Positions 36,392 through 44,286 of a stretch of DNA of 64,000 nucleotides are shown here, one piece after another. Below the pieces are notes generated by a model. The model ran no database searches. It was not told where the DNA came from and was given only the letters and a program-made list of their open reading frames with translations. The stretch lies in NCBI RefSeq assembly GCF_036898825.1, contig NZ_JARUND010000002.1, forward strand, positions 744,001 through 808,000. Direction: 5' to 3'. The position numbers and the translations under genes were made by a program. This stretch comes from Streptomyces sp. B21-083 (lineage in GTDB: Bacteria; Actinomycetota; Actinomycetes; Streptomycetales; Streptomycetaceae). The first letter of the stretch is position 1; every line of letters starts with the position of its first letter.

Positions 36392-37489
36392 GTGAACAAC
36401 ACCGGGGTACGCGATGGCGTACGAGAAGTCGACGTCGTCGTCATAGGCGCTGGTCAGGCCGGTCTGTCCAGCGCCTATCACCTGCAGCGCACCGGTTTCC
36501 TGCCGGAGCGTGACTTCGTGGTGCTCGATCACGCCCCGCGTCCCGGCGGTGCCTGGCAGTTCCGCTGGCCGTCGCTCACCTACGGCAAGGTGCACGGGAT
36601 GCACGCGCTGCCCGGCATGGAGCTGACGGACGCCGATCCGGCGCGGCCGTCCGCCCAGGTCATCGGCGAGTACTTCGACACGTACGAGCGCAGGTTCGGT
36701 CTGCGGGTGCGCCGGCCGGTGGAGGTACGGGCGGTGCGCGAGGGCGGCGGGGACGGGCGGCTGCTCGTCGAGACCTCGGACGGCGACTGGTCCGCGCGGG
36801 CGCTGATCAACGCCACCGGCACCTGGGACCGGCCGTTCTGGCCGCGCTATCCGGGCCAGGAGACCTTCCGGGGACGGCAGTTGCACACCGCGCAGTACCC
36901 CGGGCCCGAGGAGTTCGCGGGGCTGCGGGTCGTCGTGGTGGGCGGTGGCGCGTCCGGCACCCAGCATCTGATGGAGATCGCCCCGTACGCCGCCGCGACC
37001 ACGTGGGTGACCCGGCGTCCGCCGGTCTTCCGCGAAGGGCCCTTCACGGAGGAGTTCGGGCGGGAGGCCGTCGCCCTCGTCGAGGAGCGGGTACGCCAGG
37101 GGTTGCCGCCGAAGAGCGTCGTGTCGGTCACCGGACTGCCCCTGAACGACGCGATCCGGCAGGCGCTCGCCGACGGCGTCCTCGACCGGCGGCCCATGTT
37201 CGACCGGATCACCCCGGACGGGGTCGAGTGTGCCGACGGACAGCGTGTCGACGCCGACGTGATCCTCTGGGCGACCGGATTCCGGGCCGCGATCGACCAT
37301 CTGGCACCGCTCAGACTGCGCGAGCCCGGCGGCGGCATCCGGGTCGAGGGGACGCGCGCTGTCGCCGATCCACGCGTCCATCTCGTCGGCTACGGCCCGT
37401 CGGCGAGCACGATCGGCGCCAACCGGGCGGGCCGGGCAGCCGTACGGGACATCAGGCGGCTGCTCGACCAGGAGCCGGCCGCTGTCTGA
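36392..37489 (+). CDS. FAD-dependent monooxygenase/oxidoreductase
   Basis: 365 aa from GTG 36392. FAD-binding VVVIGAGQAGLSSAYHL near the N-terminus, NADPH-binding VVVVGGGASGTQHL in the middle, and a final WATGFRAAIDHL / VHLVGYGPSASTIGANRAG, the layout of class B flavin monooxygenases and related CzcO-like proteins. It follows ssuA by 67 bases and is probably co-transcribed, so it may oxidise or desulfonate an organosulfur compound. The usual FMNH2-dependent SsuD is not present in this window. Substrate unknown. Confidence 0.82.
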   Translation: MNNTGVRDGVREVDVVVIGAGQAGLSSAYHLQRTGFLPERDFVVLDHAPRPGGAWQFRWPSLTYGKVHGMHALPGMELTDADPARPSAQVIGEYFDTYERRFGLRVRRPVEVRAVREGGGDGRLLVETSDGDWSARALINATGTWDRPFWPRYPGQETFRGRQLHTAQYPGPEEFAGLRVVVVGGGASGTQHLMEIAPYAAATTWVTRRPPVFREGPFTEEFGREAVALVEERVRQGLPPKSVVSVTGLPLNDAIRQALADGVLDRRPMFDRITPDGVECADGQRVDADVILWATGFRAAIDHLAPLRLREPGGGIRVEGTRAVADPRVHLVGYGPSASTIGANRAGRAAVRDIRRLLDQEPAAV

Positions 37490-37518
37490 CGTCCCGTACG
37501 GCCACGTGGCCCGTCGGA

Positions 37519-38415
37519 TCACTTGGCGGGCTGTCCGCTCTGTTGCCCCTGAACCGGGCTCTGCTGGTTCTTCGGGCCCTTCTGGTTCTTCTTGTTCTTC
37601 TGGTTCTGGTTGAACTCGGCGACGTTGCGCTGGTGTTCGGCGTAGTCGGCCGTGAAGCGGGTGTCACCGGGCTTGACGGTGACGAAGTACAGCCAGTCGC
37701 CCGGAGCCGGGTTGATGGCGGCGCGCATCGCCTCCTCGCCGGGGTTGGCGATCGGCGTGGGCGGCAGACCCATGCGCTGGTAGGAGTTGTACGGGCTGTT
37801 CAGACGGATGTCGTTCGCCGTCGTCCTGAGCGAGGACCTGTTCAGCGCGTAGTTGATCGTGGAGTCCATCTGGAGCGGCATCCCGCGTTCGAGCCGGTTG
37901 AAGACGACCCGGGCCACCTTCCCCATGTCCTGCTTGGTGGCGGCCTCGGCCTGGACGATGCTCGCGATGGTGACGGCCTGGTAGACGTTCATGGCGTTGC
38001 GCTGCGCCCCGGCGGTGATGGGCGGACCGCCGAACCTCTGGTTGGCGGTGTCGACCATGGCCGACAGCAGGGATTCCGGGGTGGCCTTCTCCTTCAGCGG
38101 ATAGGTCGCCGGGAAGAGATAGCCCTCGGGGTTGCCGTCGGCGTCGTTCGGGAGCTTCAGCCGGGCCTTGCCGAGCGACTTCTTCGTGCTTCCGGCCGGC
38201 AGGGCGAGAGCCTTGTCGACCGCCTCGTACACCTGCATGGAGCGCCAGCCCTCCGGGATGAGGAGGGAGGTCGGCCGGGGGTCCCCTTCGCTGTCGACGC
38301 TCAGCAGCGGCACCGCCACGGCGGTGGCCGCGACGACGGCTCCGGTCGCGATGAGGAGGGCCCGGCCACGGCGCGTCAGGCGAATCGTCTTCCGTGACGG
38401 AGTGTTCATCTGCAT
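37519..38415 (-). CDS. mltG: MltG-like endolytic transglycosylase (YceG family)
   Basis: 298 aa. One N-terminal membrane helix (RALLIATGAVVAATAVAVPLL), then a LysM-like subdomain (PEGWRSMQVYEAVDKAL) and the catalytic domain: ASIVQAEAATKQDMGKVARVVFNRLERGMPLQMDST split over two blocks, with the second acidic residue of QAEA corresponding to the conserved catalytic Glu, and SPYNSYQRMGLPPTPIANPG. It cuts nascent peptidoglycan at the outer membrane face to end glycan strands. The Asn/Gln/Lys-rich tail (QNQKNKKNQKG) is unusual. This is a shorter, second-copy type rather than the long MltG usually linked with aroE/ruvX in actinomycetes. Confidence 0.82.
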   Translation of the reverse strand: MQMNTPSRKTIRLTRRGRALLIATGAVVAATAVAVPLLSVDSEGDPRPTSLLIPEGWRSMQVYEAVDKALALPAGSTKKSLGKARLKLPNDADGNPEGYLFPATYPLKEKATPESLLSAMVDTANQRFGGPPITAGAQRNAMNVYQAVTIASIVQAEAATKQDMGKVARVVFNRLERGMPLQMDSTINYALNRSSLRTTANDIRLNSPYNSYQRMGLPPTPIANPGEEAMRAAINPAPGDWLYFVTVKPGDTRFTADYAEHQRNVAEFNQNQKNKKNQKGPKNQQSPVQGQQSGQPAK

Positions 38416-38480
38416 GCGGGCACGGTAACCCGCATGAGGTCACAAACCGGGCATATATTCATCTTCTCCGACCGCACATG

Positions 38481-40280
38481 TCACCCGGTCGGCTCCAGTT
38501 GGGCATCCCGGCGTACGAGCGCCGCGTACCGCCCGTCCCGCCGCAGCAGTTCCTCGTGCGTACCCCGTTCGACCGCGTGCCCGGAGTCCAGGACCACGAT
38601 CTGGTCGGCGCCCCGGATGGTGGACAGGCGGTGGGCGATGGTGAGTGTGGTGCGGTTGGCCGACAGGGCGTCGATGGCTTCCTGGACGGCGTGTTCGGTG
38701 CGGGTGTCCAGGGCGCTGGTCGCCTCGTCCAGGATCAGGACGGGCGGGTCGCGCAGGATCGTACGGGCGATGGCGAGGCGCTGTTTCTCGCCGCCGGAGA
38801 AGCGGTGGCCGCGCTCGCCGACGACCGTGTCGTACCCGTCGGGCAGGGACGAGATGTGGTCATGGATCTGGGCCGCCCGCGCCGCCGCGTGCAGTTCCTC
38901 GTCGGTGGCGTCCGGTTTGGCGAAGCGCAGGTTGTCGGCGACCGTGGCGTGGAAGAGGTACGTCTCCTGGGAGACGACGCCGACCGCGCGGGCGAGCGTG
39001 TCGAAGTCGAGGTCGCGGACGTCGACGCCGTCGATAGTGACCCGGCCGCCCGTCACGTCGTACAGCCGGGGCACGAGATGGCCCAGCGTGGACTTGCCCG
39101 CACCGGTCGGGCCGACGATCGCCAGGCTGCCGCCCGCCGGGACGGTGATGTCGACGCCGTCGAGGATCGGGCGGCTCTTGTCGTCGTAGCGGAACTCGAC
39201 GTCCTCCAGCCGGACTTCGCCCTTGACCGTGTCGAGGTGGACCGGATTCTCCGGTTCGGTGATGTCGATGGGCAGGTCGAGGTATTCGAAGATGCGCTGG
39301 AAGAGCGCGAGTGAGGCCTGGAGCTGGACGCCGGTACTGAGCAGACTGACGGCCGGCCGGAACAGTCCCTGCTGGAGCGAGACGAAGGCGACGAGCGTGC
39401 CGATCGAGACGGACGGGCCGCCGAACTGGAGAGCGAGACCCGCGGTCCAGTAGATGACGGCGGGCATGGCCGACATGACGATGCCGATGACCGCCATCCG
39501 CCAGCGGCCGGCCATGCTGGAGCGCACTTCGAGGTCGACCAGACCTTCGGACTCCTCGGCGAAGGAACGGGTGAGCGAGTCGGAGCGCCCCATCGTGCGG
39601 CCGAGCAGGATGCCGCTGACCGACAGCGACTCGGTGACCGTGGCGGCCATCGCGGCCATCTGCTTCTGGCGCTGGGTGGTGATCCGCTTGCGTTCGTTGC
39701 CGACGCGGCGGCTGATCCAGACGAACACCGGCAGCAGGAGCAGCGAGACGGCGGTCAGTCGCCAGTCGAGGGCGATCATCGCGACGATCGTGGCGACGAC
39801 GCTGGTGAAGTTGGAGACCAGGGAGGTCGCGGTCGAGGTGACGGTGGCCTGCATACCGCCGATGTCGTTGGCGATGCGGGACTGCACCTCGCCCGTGCGG
39901 GTGCGGGTGAAGAAGGCGAGCGACATGTTCTGCAGGCGGCCGTAGACGGCCGTCCGCAGGTCGTGCATGACGCGCTGGCCCACGGTCGTGGAGATCAGCG
40001 TCTGCAGCACACCGAGGACGCCGCCGAGGACGGCGCTGACGATCATGCCGAGGGCGAGCAGACTGAGCAGTCCGGTGCGGCCTTCGGGGATCGCGACGTC
40101 GAGGGTCTCCTTCAGGAGGAAGGGGGTCGCGACGGACACGAGGGACGCTGCGGCCACCAACAGGCCGACCACGGCGAGTCGGCCACGGTAGGGGCGGAAG
40201 AGTTTCAGGATGCGGCGGACCTGGCGCGGCTGCTCCACCGAGTCGGCGGAGGGGGTCCAGGTGGATTGCTCGGGTTTCAT
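38481..40280 (-). CDS. ABC multidrug exporter (half-transporter, MDR type)
   Basis: 599 aa: six-helix membrane domain (residues 35-320) fused to an ATPase domain. Walker A GPTGAGKST, signature FSGGEKQRLAIAR, Walker B VLILDEATSALD, switch IAHRLSTI are all intact, so it can act as a homodimer. Divergent from a MarR regulator with a palindromic operator between them, the usual plan of a drug-inducible efflux pump. Confidence 0.88.
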   Translation of the reverse strand: MKPEQSTWTPSADSVEQPRQVRRILKLFRPYRGRLAVVGLLVAAASLVSVATPFLLKETLDVAIPEGRTGLLSLLALGMIVSAVLGGVLGVLQTLISTTVGQRVMHDLRTAVYGRLQNMSLAFFTRTRTGEVQSRIANDIGGMQATVTSTATSLVSNFTSVVATIVAMIALDWRLTAVSLLLLPVFVWISRRVGNERKRITTQRQKQMAAMAATVTESLSVSGILLGRTMGRSDSLTRSFAEESEGLVDLEVRSSMAGRWRMAVIGIVMSAMPAVIYWTAGLALQFGGPSVSIGTLVAFVSLQQGLFRPAVSLLSTGVQLQASLALFQRIFEYLDLPIDITEPENPVHLDTVKGEVRLEDVEFRYDDKSRPILDGVDITVPAGGSLAIVGPTGAGKSTLGHLVPRLYDVTGGRVTIDGVDVRDLDFDTLARAVGVVSQETYLFHATVADNLRFAKPDATDEELHAAARAAQIHDHISSLPDGYDTVVGERGHRFSGGEKQRLAIARTILRDPPVLILDEATSALDTRTEHAVQEAIDALSANRTTLTIAHRLSTIRGADQIVVLDSGHAVERGTHEELLRRDGRYAALVRRDAQLEPTG

Positions 40281-40331
40281 GGGCTCCTTCGGGAGAACCG
40301 GTGACGATGACGACGACTGGCGGAGCTTAGC

Positions 40332-40356
40332 TCATTGTTACCTATACTCACAATGA
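40332..40356. promoter_or_regulatory. MarR operator in the divergent promoter
   Basis: Inverted repeat TCATTGT (40332-40338) and ACAATGA (40350-40356) with an 11-base spacer holding TATACT (40343-40348), a good -10 box for the MarR gene. Binding here would block both divergent genes. Confidence 0.7.
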
Positions 40357-40380
40357 ACTGCATCCTGATATTGTTCCCGC

Positions 40381-40851
40381 ATGAGTTCCCCCGACGCCGA
40401 CGGTCCGCTCGCCGACCAGTTGCTGAGTCTGACCCGCCGTCTGCACCGCAGCCACAAGCATCAGCTGGAACAGCGCGGAGTCGGCATCACCCCGGCCCAG
40501 TCCCGGCTGCTGCGCACCCTCTCGCACCACCTCCAGCACCATGACTCCCCGCCCCGGATGGCCGATCTGGCGGAGCGCCTGGAGGTCGTGCCCCGGGCGG
40601 TGACGACGCTGGTGGACGCGCTGGAGGCGAGCGGCAAGGTGCGCCGGGTGCCCGATCCCGACAGCCGTCGGGTCATCCGGATCGAACTCACAGACAAGGG
40701 ACGCAAGGCACTGAGCGAGTTGCGCGGAGCGCGCAGGGCGGCGGCGGAGGAGATCCTGGCGCCGCTGACGGACGAACAGCGGATGGTGCTGGGCGGCCTG
40801 CTGGACACGCTGATGGACGGGGTCGGCGCACCGCCCGAGCGCCGCTGCTGA
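40381..40851 (+). CDS. MarR-family transcriptional regulator
   Basis: 156 aa. Winged helix: GITPAQSRLLRTL, MADLAERLEVVPRAVTTLVDALEASGKVRR and the wing DPDSRRVIRIELTDKG, with the DxRS/R motif of MarR wings. No ribosome site before ATG 40381; the -10 box is 33 bases upstream, so translation may rely on a short leader. Likely represses itself and the divergent ABC exporter until a drug or phenolic ligand binds. Confidence 0.88.
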   Translation: MSSPDADGPLADQLLSLTRRLHRSHKHQLEQRGVGITPAQSRLLRTLSHHLQHHDSPPRMADLAERLEVVPRAVTTLVDALEASGKVRRVPDPDSRRVIRIELTDKGRKALSELRGARRAAAEEILAPLTDEQRMVLGGLLDTLMDGVGAPPERRC

Positions 40852-40857
40852 CAGAAA

Positions 40858-40909
40858 AACGGGTCGTGGGTCTCCTCCGGTGACCGCCGGAGGAGACCCA
40901 CGACCCGTT
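40858..40909. terminator. Bidirectional terminator, 23-bp perfect stem
   Basis: Bases 40858-40880 pair with 40887-40909 without mismatch, loop TGACCG, flanked by an A-run on the left (GAAAAAC). It separates the convergent marR and symporter genes and serves both. Confidence 0.9.
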
Positions 40910-40922
40910 CGAGCGGCGCAGG

Positions 40923-42299
40923 TCAGCTCGCAGGTTCCTTCACGGTGGCCACCTCGGCCTCGTCGGCACTTTCGGCCTCTTCGGTGTCATTGGTGTCATC
41001 GGTGATCACGATGTCGCCGTTCAGTACCTTCTTCGCGCGCTCCAGGTCCAGGGCGCCCTCCCAGCGGGAGACCGCGAAGACGGCGACGCAGTTGCCGAGC
41101 AGGTTCGTGACGACGCGCATCGAGTCCATGATGCGGTCGACACCGAGGAGCAGGGCGACGGCTCCGGCCGGGATGGCGCCGAGCGAGGAGGCGGTCGCGG
41201 ACAGGGCGAGGAAGGCCGAACCGGGGATGCCGGCCATGCCCTTGCTGGTGAGCATGAGCACCAGGACCACGGTGATCTGCTGGCCGAGGCTGAGGTCCAC
41301 ACCCACGGCCTGGGCGATGAACAGGGTGCCGATGGAGAGATAGAGCGAGGCTCCGTCGAGGTTGAAGGAGTACCCGGTGGGCAGCACCAGACCGACGGCG
41401 TCGTCGCGGGCACCGGCCTTGCGCAGCTTCAGCATCACGCGGGGCATCACGGACTCGGTGGATGCGGTGCCCAACGCGAGGAGCATCTCCTCACGGATGT
41501 AGCGGAGGAACTTCCAGAGGCTGAGCCCGGTGACCATCTTGAGGGCGACGCCCAGCAGCGCGATGAAGAGCGCGGCAGCCGCGTAGCAGAGGATGATCAG
41601 CTTGGCGTACGTCTCGATCACGCCGAGTCCGTACTGCCCGATCAGGACGGCCATCGCGCCGAACACGGCGATCGGGGCGAGGCGCATGATGAAGCCGACG
41701 ACCGCGAAGATGATCTCCTGGGCCTGCTCGATGGCGGGCAGCACCTTCGGCACCTTGGTGTGGCCGAGATGGAGCAGCGCGGCGCCCACCAGACAGGCCA
41801 GGATCAGCACCTGGAGGAGTTCGTTCTCGGCGAAGGCGCCGATGAAACTGGTGGGGATGGCGTTGACGATGAACTCGGTCGTCGAGGGCAGCGAGCCGCC
41901 GCCCGTCTTCGCGTCGACCGCCGAGGTGTCGAGCGTGGACGGATCGACGTGCATCCCCGAGCCGGGCTGGACGAGGTTGGCGGCGAGGAGCCCGATGATC
42001 AGGGCGAGCGTGCTCGCCACCTCGAACCAGATGAGGGCCTTGAGTCCGATCCGGCCGAAGGCCTTCAGGTCACCGGCCTTGGCGATGCCGACGACGACCA
42101 CACAGAACACGAGCGGCGAGATGATCGTCTTGATGAGCCGGGTGAAACCGTCGCCGAGCGGCTGAAGATCCGTGGCCACGTCGGGCCACAGCTTCCCGAC
42201 GACGATTCCGAGCACGAGCGCGCAGGCAACCTGCACGAACAGTGAGGTACGCAGTATGCGTGCGACGCGTCGCGGCAGGGACGGTACGGACTGCGGCAC
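40923..42299 (-). CDS. Dicarboxylate/amino acid:cation symporter (DctA/GltP-type)
   Basis: 458 aa from GTG 42297-42299, chosen because GGAGG lies seven bases upstream; a GTG two codons earlier is too close to it. DAACS family: helices as in DctA, the substrate hairpin LGTASTESVMPRVMLKL (serine-rich loop HP1), GLVLPTGYSFNLDGASLYLS (TM7, with the NxD-type site) and LTSKGMAGIPGSAFLALSAT (HP2). Na+/H+-driven uptake of C4-dicarboxylates or acidic amino acids. The C-terminal tail is strongly acidic (DDTNDTEEAESADEAE). Confidence 0.92.
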   Translation of the reverse strand: MPQSVPSLPRRVARILRTSLFVQVACALVLGIVVGKLWPDVATDLQPLGDGFTRLIKTIISPLVFCVVVVGIAKAGDLKAFGRIGLKALIWFEVASTLALIIGLLAANLVQPGSGMHVDPSTLDTSAVDAKTGGGSLPSTTEFIVNAIPTSFIGAFAENELLQVLILACLVGAALLHLGHTKVPKVLPAIEQAQEIIFAVVGFIMRLAPIAVFGAMAVLIGQYGLGVIETYAKLIILCYAAAALFIALLGVALKMVTGLSLWKFLRYIREEMLLALGTASTESVMPRVMLKLRKAGARDDAVGLVLPTGYSFNLDGASLYLSIGTLFIAQAVGVDLSLGQQITVVLVLMLTSKGMAGIPGSAFLALSATASSLGAIPAGAVALLLGVDRIMDSMRVVTNLLGNCVAVFAVSRWEGALDLERAKKVLNGDIVITDDTNDTEEAESADEAEVATVKEPAS

Positions 42300-42453
42300 G
42301 AGCACTCCTCCAGGAGGTTTCTGGGATGCGGAAAAGTGCTTCCGCGTCGCACACTATTGATCAGTTGTTCGCGTCGTCTGCGAACTGCGTATGACGGCCG
42401 TGTAAATCCTCGACCGCCCCCACAGCGCGCTCACAGTGCGCTTGACGGCGTCG

Positions 42454-44082
42454 TCAGCAGCGGTTTCGGTCCCGCGTGAGGACTCCCTGCACGGTCACCA
42501 GCGCACGGTCGTGGCATCCGGCCGAGCCGTACAGCCGGTAGCGCTCGCTCGTCGTCCCGACCGCGTGCCGCTGATCGCGGGGCACGTTCGCCGTATACGT
42601 CGCGTCGCCCGTGTACGCGTCGTCGAGCCACGACCACGCCGGCCGCCGGCCCGCCGACGTCTCGGTCACGGCCTCCCGGTCGCCCAGTGTGAGCACGGTT
42701 CGCAGCCGGTCGCCCGCGCCGAGCGTGGTCGTGCCGTCCATCGTGTACGTCCGAGCGGTGCGGGTCGTCGTGGCCGGCCCGCGCCCGTCGACGGTGACGC
42801 TCTCCGCGTCCGTCCAGGTGCCGGAGAGTCCATCGGCGTTCTCGCCGTCGGTCCAGCGGTGCACGGAGGTGTTGGTGAGGGCGCGGCCGACGGTGGTGAC
42901 GACCCGGCCGTGCGAGGTGTCGACGTACCCGGCGACGGTCAGCCGGTGCGCGCCGTCGGTGTCGAGGCGGTGCTGCTCGTCGGCCGAACCGGGCGTATAC
43001 GTCGAGGAGTTGACGAGGTCGCCCGCACGGTGGGCGGTGAGCCGTCCGGTGACGCGAGCACGCTCGGCGTCCTGCCAGACGAGGACGTTGACGGGGGTGC
43101 TCCAGCCTGCCTGCCCTTGCGGAACGCCGACGACGGAGACCTCCACGTCATGCCGGCGGCCGTCGTTGAGGAGCCCGGCGAAGGGGGTGAGATCGTATTC
43201 GATCGGTTTGATGTCGAAGGCGCGCGGTCCCGGAATCACGTACCAGAGAAAGGGGTTGGACCAACCGCCTGTCCACACCGTCGGGAACGGGGCGGCGATT
43301 CCGGCCAGTTGACCGTCGACCTTGATCTGCACCTCGCGGTACGGGCCACCCGTGGCCTTGCAGGAGTAGGGAGCGGCGTCCGGGACCGTGAGGTACCAGT
43401 ACTCCTCGCAGCCGCCGCCGGACCCCGTCGCGTACACCTCGGCGACGACGCGTTCGCTGTTGCGCGGGGTGGTGAGGGTGCCGTCGCGGAGGGTGAGAAC
43501 GCGGTCGGGGGTGTCCCTCGCGGCGGGTGTCCCCGCGTAGAACGTCAGCGAGACCTTGACGTCGAGGATGCCGGTGTAGGTGTCGTCGACAACGTTGCCG
43601 ATGAGCATCTCGACGGGCTGGGCCCTGCTCAGGGTGTCGCTGTAGCGCGTGACGTCCTTCTCGACGGACCACGAGATGCCGTCGGGCGAGGGCTGCGGAG
43701 TGGAGGTCCGGAGGACTTCGACGCCGCCGATGTGGAGATAGCCGAGGCGGTCGTACTGACGGCCTTTGACCTTGCCGTCCATCCGCAGCACGACCTTGCT
43801 CCAACTCGCGCCGCAGCCGCTCGGGGGCGTGTACGTACCCTCGAAGGGGGTGAAGTCCTTGAACTGGGCCTCTGCCACGGTGACTTCGCAGGACGGTGAG
43901 CCGGCCGGCCGGGTGACCGGTGGCGCGGCGGTGACCGGGTCGTGCCAGTCGGTGCCGAACTCGGCGGGGACGTCGACCGGGCGGGCGGCTGCCGCAGCCG
44001 ACTGGGCGGGACCCGCCCCAAGGAGGGTGCCCGCCAGAAGGGTCGCTCCGGCAAGCATGGACATGAAGATCCGGCTTCTCAT
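42454..44082 (-). CDS. Secreted PNGase A-like peptide-N4-asparagine amidase
   Basis: 542 aa. Start ATG 44080-44082; the much longer upstream frame is antisense to the ABC gene. Sec signal peptide (MLAGATLLAGTLLGAGPAQSA). The mature protein has the PNGase A layout: FTPFEGTYTPPSGCGASWSKVVL, then YDRLGYLHIGGVEVLRTST, EKDVTRYSDTL, and GGCEEYWYLT, PYREVQIKVDGQLAGIAAPFP. Plant and fungal homologues cleave N-glycans from glycoproteins, including those with core alpha-1,3-fucose. An extracellular deglycosylase fits a soil saprophyte. Stands alone between the symporter and the ABC pair. Confidence 0.8.
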   Translation of the reverse strand: MRSRIFMSMLAGATLLAGTLLGAGPAQSAAAAARPVDVPAEFGTDWHDPVTAAPPVTRPAGSPSCEVTVAEAQFKDFTPFEGTYTPPSGCGASWSKVVLRMDGKVKGRQYDRLGYLHIGGVEVLRTSTPQPSPDGISWSVEKDVTRYSDTLSRAQPVEMLIGNVVDDTYTGILDVKVSLTFYAGTPAARDTPDRVLTLRDGTLTTPRNSERVVAEVYATGSGGGCEEYWYLTVPDAAPYSCKATGGPYREVQIKVDGQLAGIAAPFPTVWTGGWSNPFLWYVIPGPRAFDIKPIEYDLTPFAGLLNDGRRHDVEVSVVGVPQGQAGWSTPVNVLVWQDAERARVTGRLTAHRAGDLVNSSTYTPGSADEQHRLDTDGAHRLTVAGYVDTSHGRVVTTVGRALTNTSVHRWTDGENADGLSGTWTDAESVTVDGRGPATTTRTARTYTMDGTTTLGAGDRLRTVLTLGDREAVTETSAGRRPAWSWLDDAYTGDATYTANVPRDQRHAVGTTSERYRLYGSAGCHDRALVTVQGVLTRDRNRC

Positions 44083-44286
44083 GGCCGGTGTTCTACGGCC
44101 AGTCGGCCCCGCACGGCAATGAGGCGAACAACCGCCAATCGGGCCGAATCCACGCCTCTCGCCGGAAAACCGTTTGCCTCCGAGCACGGTGTGACGCGAA
44201 CCTTTCACGGCCCGTTGTAGGCCTTCCCGGCCCCTCCCACCCCCCACATTCACCCCCTCATGCGAGATGCGAGCCACTGGGACGTC

